A program made the translations under genes and the position numbers. A stretch of DNA of 64,000 nt from Dicaeum eximium (taxonomy: Eukaryota; Chordata; Aves; Passeriformes; Dicaeidae). Within the stretch, counting starts at the first letter, position 1, and every line of letters begins with the position of its first letter. Below are positions 21,906 to 35,241 of this stretch, piece after piece. A model generated the notes under the pieces. It saw only the letters and a list, made by a program, of their open reading frames with translations. It ran no database searches and had not been told where the DNA came from. The stretch is taken from positions 125,631-189,630 of the forward strand of contig VWZP01009174.1 of NCBI GenBank assembly GCA_013396995.1, read 5' to 3'.

Positions 21906-22679
21906 TACCATAGGAATTCTTAGCCAGGAAGTTTCCAGCAGTAGAAACATGCAACAATAACCAACAACTTGCTCAGATAGATTTTTAAATGCCTGGTGTT
22001 ATGGAATTTAGGGACCATGTTTGCGAGTTGTTAAATATTATTGATGTTTGCCAAGTCTTTTTTGATATTGGTGTAAACTTTGAATTAACAAAAACTACCT
22101 GGATTTGATTATGACTTACACAACTCTAATAAAAGTCTGCTTTATTAAACGTGAAATTATCTTGAAGCATTTACTTATGCACAGAAATGACTTCTGAAGA
22201 TTCTGGTGTTTAGTTCTGCTAACTAGTTTTAATATTTACCCACTTAGAAATAAGCTAAAGGTTTTTAAGGGTACCTTTTTGGAATTGGTGTAAGATCATG
22301 TCAGCTACAGATTCCAGAGTGGGATGTTGTTAAGTATACTGATGATGCATTTGCAAAATATAGTAACATTTGACAAAATTGAAATCAAAATCTGAACCTC
22401 ACCTTGTCTTTTAAGTGTGTGTTCGCTAACCCTAACCCTAACCCTAGTCCTCCCCCCAAAGGTGAGGGGAGAGCTGGACAGGTGTCCCTCAACAGCAAGA
22501 ATCATGCAAACACTTGACGAAATGGGTAATGGTGAGGCATGCTGCATGTTGGGCAACTGCTGAGGGGGGAGCAGTCCCCAAAGCATAACCTTGCATCATA
22601 AGCACTTCAGTGCTTGTTTGAAGGCAAAGCTTATCCAGGAAGACAGGAGAGTAAAACAAATACGGCAGCTGCAGAGTTG
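21906..22679. other. Intergenic, with telomere-like motif
   Basis: AT-rich sequence with one notable item, a short CCCTAA tract at 22426-22446 followed by a GC-rich patch. No gene was recognised. Confidence 0.45.
22426..22446. repeat. Short interstitial telomere-like repeat
   Basis: CTAACCCTAACCCTAACCCT then AG: three full CCCTAA units plus flanking partial units, perfect, in the middle of AT-rich DNA. It is the vertebrate telomere sequence (C-rich strand). Three units can arise by chance or by telomerase-mediated break repair. Confidence 0.85.
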
Positions 22680-23290
22680 AGGAATACTGCCAGCTCAGGG
22701 AATAGCTGCGGTGCAAGCTGTGGGTTGTACCCTGGCTGGGGGGAAATGGCCCCTGGCCACCAGCCCTGACCTGGCACTGGCTGTTTGTCTAACAGAGGAC
22801 ATGGGGACCTGTGGCATCAGACAGAGAGGGGTGTGTGGTGTCTGTGGTGGTCACTAAGGGACTCTGTAGAACCCAAATAACCCAAAAAAAGAGGGGACCC
22901 CAGATCAATTATCATGACCGAGAGGCACATGTAAGGGGCATGAAGTATGTGTGAGGATCATGTCCAGACCATAGGGATAGAAAAGCCCAGAGATCCCTTT
23001 GTTTGGGGTCCCTCCCCATAGCCATCAGCTTGAGCTTTTGTGTTGCTGCTGCACCACGATTAAATTACTTAAAAGAACCAGATTTCTGGGACTCTACTCC
23101 AGGAAACCTAGGGCTCAAGTGGTGAGGGAAACCTGTCTGACTGTGGGAAAGAGGTGTGTGTAGGGAGTAAAGTGGGACACCTTTTGGCTTGCTGAAGCCA
23201 CCTGCTGCTAAGGGGCTTTGGTCCCAGTAGTTAAAGTCTGGGGTGGTACAGGTGTGGCTGCTAGAGTGACATCAGAATGGCCAGACATGA
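22680..23290 (+). mobile_element. Dispersed LTR-plus-leader repeat, copy 1
   Basis: It shares an ordered set of blocks with 56345-56905, on the same strand: GGTTGT-CCCTGG-TGGGGGGAAA; ACTCAGGGACTCTGT or its variant; CTTTGTTTGGGGT-CCTCCC; GTGAGGGAAACCTGTCTG; and AGAGTG-C with GGCCAGAC. The CACGATTAAATT region matches a true poly(A) signal in copy 2. I read it as an ERV LTR followed by leader sequence, family unnamed. Confidence 0.65.
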
Positions 23291-23480
23291 ATGTTTCCGT
23301 AACTTACCCAATCCCCTGCAAAAAAAAGGGAAGAGAGCAAATGAAGGAATTAATGTATGGTTTTAATTTTTTCCCCCTGTCCTAAGAAGCTTGCATTAGC
23401 TTGTTATGGCACTCAGGAGGATGTGTGAACTGGGAAAAAGGTTACTTTTGAATGATATGCAGTTTAGAAAAACAGACAAA

Positions 23481-23515
23481 TCCTGTTCCTGTTCTGTTCT
23501 GTTCTGTTCCTGTTG
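23481..23515. repeat. CTGTT-type microsatellite
   Basis: An impure pentanucleotide array, built from TCCTG and TTCTG units. Short and probably polymorphic. Confidence 0.85.
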
Positions 23516-23687
23516 TGTCTGGAGATTGCTTGTGGCATAATGTGAACCCTGATCCTGCAGCTGCAGCCTGTAGGATTGCTGTGGTGGTGGATGAGATGGC
23601 TGTGCCTTAGGCATCAGTAGGCTGGCATAGGCACATGGCTAATATTTTTTTTCCTGTTTTTTTCTTATTCATGTCTAAGAAGGGAGT

Positions 23688-23840
23688 GAACCAGAAAAAC
23701 CTTCCCAAGGATGCGGTAGACAGTCTTAAGATGGATTGAACAGGGTTCTAGATAATCTCATCATGGCTCTTTCCCATGAAAAAAGTTGGGCCAGATGACC
23801 TTCCAGCCTGGCCTGTTCTAAGATTCCATGTTTTAAAACT
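23688..23840 (+). mobile_element. CR1 LINE 3' fragment
   Basis: The sequence AACCTTCCCAAGGATGCGGT, followed by GGGCCAGATGACCTTCCAGC and TCTAAGATTCCATG, matches the last ~150 bp of CR1 in sense. It is diverged, so an old copy. Confidence 0.75.
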
Positions 23841-26800
23841 CTAAAGCCCATTTGCATCTTCCTCGCAGAGTTAAATTGGTCTAAGCAAAGGTGTGAGCTT
23901 AAATACTTTAGTAGATTTGTAATAATCTCTGTGATGCTTTGTGGAGCAAGAAAGCTGACACATACATATAACCCAGGAAATAGAATGCTTTTATTTGCTA
24001 TTACCAAATTTGCTTATGTCTATTTTCCTGCTTGCCAGCTATTTGAAGCCATGCTACTGTCATCTTTGATGCCATCTTCAGAATCTCTTCTTGCCAGTTT
24101 AATGTTCCCTGCAGAAGCCTAAAAGGAGCATTTGTGCAGTAAGATATGACTGCTGGCTTAACTGATGACTTGCTTGAATATATCAAGGAAGGTTATCTAA
24201 ACACCTTTCATACACATGCATATACAGAAGTATATGTCTTATTTATATGTACATGTGTATGTATATATATGTATATATATATATATATATATTTCACTAT
24301 GCCAAAGATAATTAATTTTAGTATATTATTTTGCTGCCGTATCAGCAATCTTATATGCATATATTATTATGTAATTTATATACACATTGTCTGTATGTTC
24401 ACCTTTTCAGTTTACTAGACTGTGCAGATTATATGTATTTCTGTTGTGGGCATAGATTACAATATCTCATTAAAAACCATGCTTAAAACTGAAAATTCTC
24501 TTTACTCTGATTAGTAGCTGATTATACTTTAGATACTCCATCAGTGGCATGCTCATCAGTACTTAACAATGTGACAGTGACAACACAGCTATTGTGTGAC
24601 AGCTGTAAGTTGTCCAGAGCAATGGAGAATTTTTTGTTTCAGCTTGGACAGCTTGGTGGTAAAAAAAAGGTGAGAACAGAGAGGGGCTACTGTTTCAGGG
24701 ACATGTGATGGAGACAGAAAAGTTTTTTGTGAAGGTCTTAGATGACATGATTGACTTGTTCTCCTGCATTTTACAGAAAAGAAGTCCAGCTCAGTTTGTG
24801 AAGTTTTACATACTTTCTTCTTCCTTTTCTTAGAATGTATCCTAAAGGGAATATCTGAGGATATCTGCTCTTACAGAAATGATACTAATTCACAGGAATT
24901 CTGTTAGAAGTCGTGCATTTTAAAGCAAGCAAAATGTGGATTTAAGATTTAGGTGCTGGATGCTGGTCTGTTCAGCAAAGAGTCTGGGTGAAGTGTAGAA
25001 TGGCCAGGTGGTTCAGGAGAATGGAAAGATAACGGGTACTCTTACCTCCTGCTGGATTCTTAATAACTGACATGATGAGTTCTAGATATGGGTAAAATCT
25101 TGGCAGCATTTAATTAGATCTGTGAGGAGAGTAGAAGTAATTTTGCCTAACTTTTATACAGAATTAGATTTTCCTTATGTAACCAAAATACTAACCAAAG
25201 ATTTCCAGAATCAAAGCTATCATGAATGAGTTTACTGTGTTATATTTTTATACACTCATATATATGCACTGTGTTATGTTTCTGAATGAGCTGAAATGCA
25301 GGGAACTGAAAGCCTGGAAAATTTAAGGAGTCTCGCCATGGAAGGTGATGACAGAAGCAAAAGCAAAGTTAATTTCAGAACTCTTGACAGTCCCAATTGC
25401 CATCAAATTACTGCTGTGCTCAAGTTTATTTTGGCTCATTTCCTTGGGAGCATCTGCCTTTATTATTGTTTAGAGAACAGAGTTGGAAGAGAGTGGTTGG
25501 GATTGAAACCAAGCTCTTTCTTGGGATTTTTTTTTTCATTTTATTTACTATTTGTGTTTGGCAGTACTTGGAATTGTGCTTAGGAGTTTTAAAGGCATTG
25601 ATTCTTGGAATTAAGCAGCCATGAAGAAATTCTCCACGGTGAAGTCAGGCTGGTTGGCTGGTGTTCCCTTACCTCCCAGCGCTGTCAACCCTTTCATCTC
25701 TTTTTTCAGCAGCGGTGGTTGAATGTTTCCTCCCAAAATGCCCAGGTTCCGCTGATGTTTTTGCTGATAGCTGAACATTTCTGCTCAGCAGATGGCGCAT
25801 TCGTACAGTGCCTGGGACCTGCTTGGGATACAGAACTAATTCCCTGATCTTGAACTTCCCTTGGTGCTGTTAAGATTGCACAGACTGATCTCAGCGATAC
25901 GTACACTTCTTGCTCCACAGAAAAGAAGGGGCATATTGTGTCTGTCAGTATCCTCGGAGGAGATGGTTCTTTTGAGCAGTGCAAGTTGTTCATCTTTGTT
26001 TTCTTGTAAAGTTGAAGCCATTCTGTTTAAACGGAATGATGCCACTTTGTTTCTAAAATGCAGGAAATTATAGAGGCGATTTTGGTGCATGTGGGCAATG
26101 CAGAGCATCTGAATGGGGTGAAGGAACCTACCAGGGAGAACGCTGACCCTTGGTGCCCCTCTCTGGGAATTGTGCCTCCACATCCCTACCATGGCCCCTC
26201 TGATAGCTCACTGTACCTCCTTCCTGCTGCTCAGCATTAAACTTAGAAGTTTCCAGAGGGAAGTACGAAGAATTGTGTGTGAGACAGCTTATCACCCTTA
26301 CCTGCTGTATCACTAACCTCTATCCTGGACTAATCAGTGTACCCTGACACAGACATTTCTTTCCTTTAAGACATCAGTATAGCTAATTTCTGAATGAATT
26401 TCACATTGTAAGTGAATTTCTAACAAAATTTGTGCATAATGTCATTCTAAAATGCCTGTATTCTGTTGTGCAATTAGAAACCAATTATGAACCTGCATAT
26501 TCCATGCATAGTTAGCACTGAAAAAGCATGATGTGGTTCTAGTGTACTAAGGCTTAGATGAAATCAACTCAAATCTGCTGCTAATGGGTGCTCCCTAGAC
26601 AAGCTTTTTTGCTTTATCTGGTAAGGATTTTGTGGCATAGTTTGTTTGGGTTATTTTGTAGGCTTTGTGGGTTGGTGGGTCTGGGTGGGTTTAAGGGGTT
26701 TTTTTAATTTGGTTGGTTCATTTTTGTTGGGTTTTTTCCCCATGAGAATATCCAGAAATTACAATGGATTTGGATTATGAAGAGAAATCTTCATAAGTAT

Positions 26801-29300
26801 CTTCTGAGTGCATTGATGCTGAAATGAAGAAACTATAACACCTGCTTCCAGTTGTACAAGCAGGCCTTTATAACCACATCTTTGAACTCTCATGTATTAA
26901 CAACTGTCTCTTCTTACACTTGAAATTGAAAAGTTTGAATATCCTTGCATACGGCTTGTTTCTTCTATCAGTTACTATTTCTAATGACTTTACAGTAATG
27001 GTATCTGAATATGACAATTACAGAAATCTGTGGGAAACTTGGAAAGCTGATATTTAGTCAAAGGCTTTCTAGGTTGGATTGCTCCCTACTAGTGTTTATA
27101 TTTGCCATCTACATGGACTTGAGTAAATATTTTCACTTGATTTTGCAAATATTTTGAGGTGCCTTATATTAAGTATGGAATTAAAAATACAAAAAATTGC
27201 TCATGATTAGCACAGACATTTTTCTTCCTCACCTGTGTCCTATATAGCAAACATGTGGAAAGTAGAGAAATGCTCTGTGAAGAATCCAACTTCTGCCTAT
27301 TGTTGGTTTTCTTGAAAGAAATAGGGAAATGGTAAACTTTCTCAACAGTGAGCTCACAACATTGAAATTACTGTTCACTGACTCCTCTCATCACTGAAGA
27401 TAGATTCAGAGTGTAAATTAGATGCATGAGTAGAACTTTTACAGCTTTGTCACATCTAAAAACTGTAGTGGAGCACTGTAGTCTGAGCCACATCCCTACA
27501 ATTTCTGCGGTTCTCTCATAAAAGATGTCTGTACAATCTGTGGCTAAATTAAGGAGAAAAACAGTGCAGTTACTACATAATGTTTCTTACTGAGCTTTTC
27601 AGGGAATGCTTGTGCTGATAGTGAAAGTCCATGATCAAGCCCAGAAGATAATCAGATTTGATTCAGAATGATCAGTAACACTGAAGAAACTATCAAATAT
27701 GCTGATTACAGGCAAGTCTTTAATTTGGGCTTTACTCATACGCTGCAGACCAGTGTGTGTTAGATGCATAATCATTATTCCACTTCACCTAAACAGCAGG
27801 AGTAGAGGAGTTGCACTAGGGGAGAATTTACTCTGCTTAGTGAATATATAGCTGCACTGTGCACATCAAAAAACTACCCTTGTTTGCAGCTGTCCAACAG
27901 TGCCTCATGAGCTGGCTTCATTTTTATACATCTAAATTGCCATCCAAGTTTTAGGTTAAAAAAACTCAGCATCTATTAATCTTTGTAATGGATCCTTAGA
28001 AATCCACTTCAAGGCTGCTTCATCTTGTTCTCCTTTTCTGTTAAATCCATGGCAATGTCTTTACAAGATATTTTCCTAATCCTCTCCTGAATTTTAAGTT
28101 TGTTTTCTCTGTACTGTATTGAGCTCCCAATTGGAGGAGAATTGCTGTTGTTTGCTTGATGAGTTACTCTTTGGCCAGGAAGCTCCATGAAATCAGATCA
28201 CTTTCTTCTATAGTTGCTCATTCAGCCATGCACAGAAGCTGAGTCATGACATTATCAGCCACAAGGAGTTAGAATAGTATTTTGTATAATTTTTAGAATA
28301 GTTTAATAAATAATTTTCAAAACTGGACAGGCCAAATCACCATTATTTGAAGGTTTTATGCCAAGAAAACTTTATTTAAAAACCACAGGGCCATAGCTGG
28401 TCATCCATTTGTTTAGATGAGATAATTTAGCTGGTGTTCCTATGAGAAAACTTTGGCTGGATTGGATTTGTTCTAGAATCGAGATCAGCAGGGCTTAAAC
28501 CCCAGTAAGTGTAGTCCTCTGGTCTGCAGCTCCTCTGCTGATTGCTGGAAGTCTGCTGGTGCTATGTGCAACCTCTTGCTTGAAGTACTCTTCCCCTGCA
28601 GTTCAGCCTTACAGGCCAGGAAAGGACATTTACCTACCAATGGACAACTTTGCTAATGTTTATATTATGTATTTATATTTTGAGGATCAAATGCACAATT
28701 CTAATGTTCCCTCTAGATAGAGAAATGAACGGTCTTTGTATTCCACATAGGCCCACCTCTAAGTGCCTTGCTTTTTCTTCCAGAGGAAACACAGGAACAA
28801 GTGTTAGGATTAAAAAGGTAATTCGGCAAGCTGCCAGCTTAGAGATTTTTATCCCTTCTCATCTAGCTATGTCTGTAGAAGTACTTTTAATTGAATAACA
28901 CTCTTGTTTCTGCCCCTATAAACTTGCCTGCTAGTGGTAAAATTAGTGGATATTTCTTTGGCAGTCAGGCTGCACAGCTACTGCTCCTGGGATAGTTGCA
29001 GCTTTTCCCATTGAGTGTGGCTGCCGGTGCTTTTCCCAATCTGCTTCCCAGTTATAACTGCAGTGGAAGTATTTCCACTCACTTCATGAAACAATGAATC
29101 AGACTTTAATTGTTGGAGTGCAAGAGAGAGAGAGAAGTGAATGCAGGGGTTGAATTAAAGCCTTTAGAGAAATTAAGATATATTAAGCCACATAGATATG
29201 AAGCAGAAGTGTAAGTTATAGTTTGAAGTAAGTAGAAATATATCTTAAATGCCTTAAGACACTGTGTTAGCTACTAAGGCCCTAAAGCCTAGTTTTAAGT
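23841..29300. other. Intergenic, mostly repeat-poor
   Basis: About 5.5 kb of AT-rich DNA without a recognised gene or repeat family, apart from a TA microsatellite near 24261. A less AT-rich patch at 25600-26260 has several overlapping open frames and a TTTTTTCAG-type acceptor-like site at about 25700, but no protein similarity that I recognise. It could be a transcribed non-coding locus or nothing. Confidence 0.45.
24250..24292. repeat. TA/TG microsatellite
   Basis: Alternating (TA)n with GTATATATAT interruptions, ending ATATATTTCAC. Expected to vary in length between individuals. Confidence 0.9.
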
Positions 29301-29379
29301 TCAGTAACTTAGCTCCAGACATCACAAAAGCATAGCAGAACTTTGCTTGTGTTTCTAGATACAATAGATAGAATTATTC

Positions 29380-29870
29380 ATGTAAACAGATAAATCTATA
29401 TGTGTACATAGATAAAATTGTATGGATAAAAATTTAGGTAATAACTGACACTACTTTTGTACTAGTTTTGTACTGCTTTTGTACATTAGAATCAATTTCA
29501 TATTGGTGTAGAAATAATGTTTTAGAATCGGGTTATTAGCTGATGGGATGTTTTATGAATAAAATGCCCATGTAATGAGGTGCAGGGGAATCAAGATGAA
29601 GAAGAAGAAAGAAGCCTGCTGCCACTGCTCCTGCTTGGAACTTTGGACTTTGCCAGGGACTCTATGCCAGGGACTCTATGCCAGGTAGCAGCTGCTGCTG
29701 CTGCAGCTTTTGCTCAGGACTTTATGCTAAAAAGCTTTTAGGACAGACTTTAATACTTTGAATTCTTTGCCTCCAAGACTGATGTATTCTTGCAGTAAAC
29801 AACTTTACTACAACCAACAACTGCTCTTGCCTCCTTCAAGACCCCAGACCCACTAAAACCTCATCACTTA
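29380..29870 (+). mobile_element. LTR-like segment, tentative
   Basis: The layout resembles an LTR: a GATGAAGAAGAAGAAAG block, a perfect double of GCCAGGGACTCTAT (29653-29680), a CTGCTGCTGCTGCAGC stretch and a T/C-rich 3' side with CAGTAAACAACTTTACTAC. I cannot fix the ends or target duplications and could be wrong about its nature. Confidence 0.35.
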
Positions 29871-32800
29871 ATGAATAATGTAAAGGCTACAGCAACAGAT
29901 CTTTTTTTTCATTTGCATTTGCATGGAAGTTTCAATATAAAAGATTTCTAACATTGTTACTGAGATTCACTCTTCTCTCAGGTGCATTAAGCAAATTCTT
30001 TTACGTGGCTTGCTTGTCTATAAGGCAGTGGTGTGACACCTATCCATCTGATGTGCCACTTGGGAGGTGTATATTTACAGTCTCTTTTGAAGATGAAGAA
30101 AATTATTTGGATCGAGTTAGACTTAATAGTTCTTTTTCTTGAGAGCTAAGAAAATAAGTTTTTCAAAAATATGTCTTCGACGTTATTAAACAATTGTTTT
30201 TCCAGAAATATGTGCATTTCTTTGTGAAGACTTGTCATAAAAGTTGAGTTACAAGCTGCATGAAGAAGCAGCCTGAACTGGTCCTTACAGGTAATATAGA
30301 ATGATTTTCTTCCTATTCTGCCTAAAATTTAAAATTTCATAATCTCAAACCAAACTTTATTTCAGCTTATAAGAGGTATCAACTTGTGAGTATAATTTTA
30401 TTAAACTTTTTATCTTAAAAGGGAAGACAAACATATTGAGAGTGTAAGTCACATGAAAATTAATTACTTTATTTGTACAAAACTTTTGGAAAGTATTAAG
30501 GTTTAGGTAAATACTCTTCATTTGGTAAAATTAGTTAAAACCCACCAGCAAAGAAAATCACAGAAAATTATCATATTTACTTTTCATAAGTGCCTAATGG
30601 AAGAATGGTGTTATAGCCATTAGACTACAGTTTTATGTCCTGTGGTACTTTAAATTCAGTGAAGTTGTTACAACATCCAGAGGAAGGTTTCAGCTCTCCA
30701 GTTTTGGGTAGCTGTAAGTGTTGTCTGGCTGCTCACAGGTGTGGCACACTGTAGGTGGGTTAGTGGAAGGGGCTGGTCAACGTGCAACAGCAATCAGAAA
30801 TGACAATTTGAAGAGAAGTGCAGTGAAGGAATTACAGATCCCTTATGGAATGAGAGAGTTGGCTATTCCATCCTAAATGCAGAATTGGACATTTCATTTT
30901 CAAAGGGATATAGCAGAAGCTAAGGAATTTCAATAAAAAGGCAGTGAGATGACAATAGACATTAAAATCTTACCCTTGCTTTTTTTTTCCGAAGAGATGA
31001 CTGAGGTGTAAGAGAATAAAAGCTCTAAAGAATAGGACAACTGTTGTAATTCAAAATGATACTTTGATAATAAGTGGGTTTATATTATAAAATATTGCAC
31101 AAATTATATTTTATAATTTTTTGCTTTTATGCTTGAATATCCCCTTTATGCAAAGGAAAGAACTCTATCATAAAGTGCAGCATCTAGAGGACTCACAAAA
31201 CCATTTACTGTGAGAAGATTCTTCAGTTGTACAATAGTGAGTAGAATAAATTGGGGGGGATAGCAGCATTCATCTTTAAGTATAAACTGGATCATGGTTG
31301 TCTATGGCAATTATTATTATTGCAAAATCATTCTTCATTGTAAGTAGCAAGGTCTTGCTGTTTACTTGTAAACAGAAGGTATCGTGCCTCCTGACTTCTT
31401 AAAATTAATTCACTCACATCCTTTTTTTTCCCCACTTGTTTTACTACAAGTGATAGTTCTGTGCAAATGTGCTTTGCACTGGGATAAGAACACTGAATAT
31501 GGTATTAATCAAACTTTCAACTGGGTCAAATACTCAGCTGAATATAAACTGGCTGAGGTCCACTGAAGATCTGCCAGAATGCAGGCTGGCCCAGAGCATT
31601 TGATGAAGCTCAAGGAATGCCAAATGCATTCTTCAAAGGGTGCTCTTTGCCAGGATTGCATATTTGGTGAAATTCATTAGAGATTAGAACAAATGTACTG
31701 ATTACTATAATAGCAAAGTACAAACAAGAAAACAAACAATGCCCCCAAATCAAATCACGTGTTTTCCCTGTTATATTCCTTTTCAATGCCAATCTCCTCC
31801 ATTCTACTACTCTTGCAGCTGATTAAGTAGGCCATAATAAAAAAATTTCATTATAATAATTTAAAAAAAAATTTTATGTTGTTTTTTGCAAGAATAATGT
31901 GCCCCAGATTCTATATGAACAATAGGATTCTCCACCTCCTTCCACGTTCACTTGAAAGCAACTATGAGAACATGGGCTCTAATGTGTAAGTATCTCATTG
32001 GAAACAAATATAGTTCAGGTAAGATGGAGATCAGCCCAAGACTACTGGTTTTACCACAGGGAAGTCAATAAAAGGTATTTTATTAAAGCTGCTCTGCATT
32101 GCCCTTATTTCACAAACCTTTAAAGTGTATTCTCCACCATCACCACCTTTCTTTTCTTGTTTCTAAGATAGCCACTTCATCTTTTTGGAAGTACTATTTT
32201 TAGAATTAATTGCAGTGATTAATTCTTTATCCATCTTCTTATTTGCACAAAGAAAGAATTGGACAGTATACGTCAGCACAGGGATGGCATGTTGTAATTA
32301 AAGAAGAGTGTGCATGTTGTAACAAATTAATTGGGATTGGTAGGGAAAAAAATACCACTTTCATTGTTTCTTCTTCAATGGACTGGGAAAGATAAAATTT
32401 ATTCTTAGCTGTATGTTGAAAACTGTTGTATGTTTTGGCTGGGCCTGTTTGAATGTCAGTTTTAGAGATATATATTAAAGCAAGACAATAAAGCAAACAA
32501 GTGTCTGAAACCTGTGTTCAGACTGCACAGTAAATATCAAGAAGGGGGTGAAGTAACTCATGGTGAGTTGACCTGAAAATCAGTCAAGATACCAGGCCCA
32601 AATGACTTTGGTCTCATACAGGTTCTTCTGCTGATTCTGTAGTGTCATGCACAAGTCTGGGACATGGATCACTCCCAAAAGGTAATGATTTCAGTTGAAA
32701 AATAGTCACCAAGTCCTCAGGGTTGGCTGCAGTCCTGGTGGAACCAATAGATTTACTTGAATATCAAAGGCTGAACAAGACCTCTCTTGTGAGAAACTGA

Positions 32801-33450
32801 TACATGGTTGGGGCTGTGCTTTAGATTTTTACAAGAGCCTTAATTTCTGAAGCTTTGCTTCAATTTAGTGAGGCAATCAGTATTTCATTTTTATGCATTG
32901 TTTTCTTAAGATCGGCTTTTGTCCTCCATGCATGCCTCTAGCCTTCATCATTGTATTTAATTTATATACATTGCTAATGTGTAATGGGAGAGATTTTCAG
33001 CTGCACTGCTGAAGGAGAATCAGATCTTAGTGTTAGTGCCCTACAATTTCAATGGAAATAGCAATTTTCCCATTTGAGAGACCCATGTAGTCATGGACTT
33101 TTAAAAATCTCAGCCTGTTTAGTCTTTTTATGCTTTTAGCTTTACGCACACTTTTAGCTTTACACTACTTAAGACCCACTGGTGTTTCTTAAAATAGGTA
33201 GTCCAGCTCAAACAAAATAGTATGAACTTCCTTCTTCAACTTTTCCAAGTTTACATACCCACATCTGATGCATGCTGGAAGTTGAACTGATGTGATATCA
33301 GGAGTGAGTCTCTTTCCTGGTCAGCCTTGTTACTCCATGAGCAGAATGCTATTATTTCTCTTTTGTGATGGAGAATGCTGGCTCCATTGTTAATGAAGAT
33401 GCCTTCAGCCCAGTTCTACCTGCCTAACCTTTCCTTGCCTCAGGTGACCA
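29871..33450. other. Intergenic, nothing recognised
   Basis: AT-rich DNA. The short open frames (none above 96 codons) show no recognisable motif. No CR1 or LTR landmark was seen. Confidence 0.5.
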
Positions 33451-34129
33451 TGTCTTAGGGTGACCTTATGATGCTTGTATCCCCAGTTGTCTGTTCTTGT
33501 TTAGCCCAGAAACAAGTTCTGCACCTTTAAAACTAGATCTGGGAGTGAAGGGAGGCAGGAGTGGTGGCGTACAGTTTGTGTGTGCGGAAGCTTCATTTCA
33601 CTCCCCTGGAATTCCTTTTCTCTCTGTGCATCTTGTCCGCAGCATGGACAGGGAGTGGGAGAGAACTGTCTTTTGCTTTTAGCTGGTGTTTTTTCTAGCT
33701 GTCTAAGGCAGAGAAGATCCCTGGACTGTGGCTTTTCTTTTTCTTGGAACGGGTCAGCCCAGCTTTGGACTGGAAAAACCCAGATAAACACCGGGAGCTC
33801 ATGTCTGTGGCCAACTGGGCCCAGGACATGGCATTTTCCAGCTTAGGAGGGACTGATAAGAGTCCAAGTGATCCGTGCTACACCACACGAAAAGAACCCT
33901 CTCTCTCTGAATTTGCCATCTCCTCAGAACAACAAGAGGTTCCATTTTTTAATATTATTCATTTTTCCATGTTTGTGAATACTTTGCTTGTTAAATAAAC
34001 ATTTTTTTCCACTTTTATCAAAGGAGATTTATGTCTCCTGAACTGGTGGTGCAGAGGGGCTGCTTGAATTTGCTTTCTAGAGGGACCCCTTCGGAGGCTT
34101 CCTCCCAAAATTTGCCCTAAACCAGGACA
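33451..34129 (+). mobile_element. LTR (679 bp) ending AAACCAGGACA
   Basis: It begins TGTCTTAGGGTGACCTTATG, parallel to the start of the solo LTR at 43640, and ends TTTGCCCTAAACCAGGACA at 34129. AATAAA is at about 33993. After the end comes CTTTTTTGCACCCAACCTGG, resembling the primer-site region after the LTR at 62280, so this may be a 5' LTR. The flanks do not show a target duplication. Confidence 0.72.
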
Positions 34130-34158
34130 AATACTTTTTTGCACCCAACCTGGGGCAA

Positions 34159-35241
34159 TGTCCTGGGGAAAAGTATTTGTGTATATAATTATATTTGTGC
34201 ATATATATTTAACAAGGCAAACAGATAAGAGCAACAGCAGCAGAACAACCACAATCCCGGTGACGCCTTCTCTCGGCGGTGGCGCGTTCCCCTTCGGTGC
34301 AGTTCCGGTCACAGCCAGCAGGGGCGCTGGTGGCTCCCGGCCGGGCAGGGCAGGTGCGATGATTCCCCCGCAGCTGCAGGGGGCGCTGTGATGTGAGCTC
34401 AGCCGCCTCTCTCCATGGTCGATGACAGCGCAGCTTGTGGGAGAGACAGAGAGGGGCTCCATTTGCAAACTCACAGGAAACGACCGGCCTCAGTGCTCCT
34501 CTGGGTCGTGAAATGGGCTGTAGGAGGGACCTTGGAGTAGCAGGCTGGAACAGCAGAGGCGAGCATCCCCGGGGTCACAAAAAAATGTAGCAAAAACTCC
34601 GAAGGCATGCCAGGAGCCATGAGGGGTGTCGGGTTAAATTGTAGCAAAAAAGCCCTAAGCAGTGGCAGAAAACAGTGAGGCTGGGCAGTGCTGGCCCTCC
34701 CAGTGAGAGCAGACAGGAGATATTCCCTCCAGAGGGGGTCAGGGATTGGGAGTCGGGGTCCTGAGTTTTCCCCTGAGGTCCCTGAGTAGATGGTGAGGGT
34801 CCTTCCCAGTGAGACTGGGTGTTGAACAGGTCCCAGTTCATGGCCGCTCTTATGAGGAAGGGCTCACCCACGGTAAGGAGAAGCTCTGGGCGGGACAAAA
34901 ACTCCGCAGTGGCAGCAAATCCTCTGGGCAGCAATGGTCCAGCACCAAAACTTGTCCCCAGCCCAATCCCAAGAGCCAGAGAGCGAGTGGGGGCCGTGCC
35001 CAGCCCCTCACCCCGCAGATAAAATCTCATGGTATCTGCACTTCCCAAGAGAAAGCTGCCCAGTTCAGAGATGGTAACAAACTGCACCCTTCTCCCTCCT
35101 CCTCCTCCCTACCCCATCTTTTGTCTCTGAAGTGTCGTAGTTATCATCTCTTAGGCCACACATGGGAGAAAATTCCCTGAGAGAAAGAAAATAAAAACGG
35201 AAAAATCCTAACCTCCAACACACAGGGACCTTTCCAGGACA
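34159..35241 (-). mobile_element. LTR-like segment, minus strand
   Basis: On the minus strand it starts TGTCCTGGAAAGGTCCCTG at 35241 and ends TTTTCCCCAGGACA at 34159, TG...CA ends with a shared TGTCCTGG inverted repeat. The GC-rich part (34260-34400) shares GGCAGGGGCGCTG and GCAGGGGGCGCT motifs with the LTR ending at 62280 (antisense there). Long frames on both strands (170-171 codons) are therefore LTR chance frames. No target duplication was found. Confidence 0.55.

Noticed and set aside
33959..35087. 170-171-codon minus frames
   Set aside because: They cross LTR boundaries at 34129 and 34159 and show no domain; chance frames in GC-rich LTR DNA.
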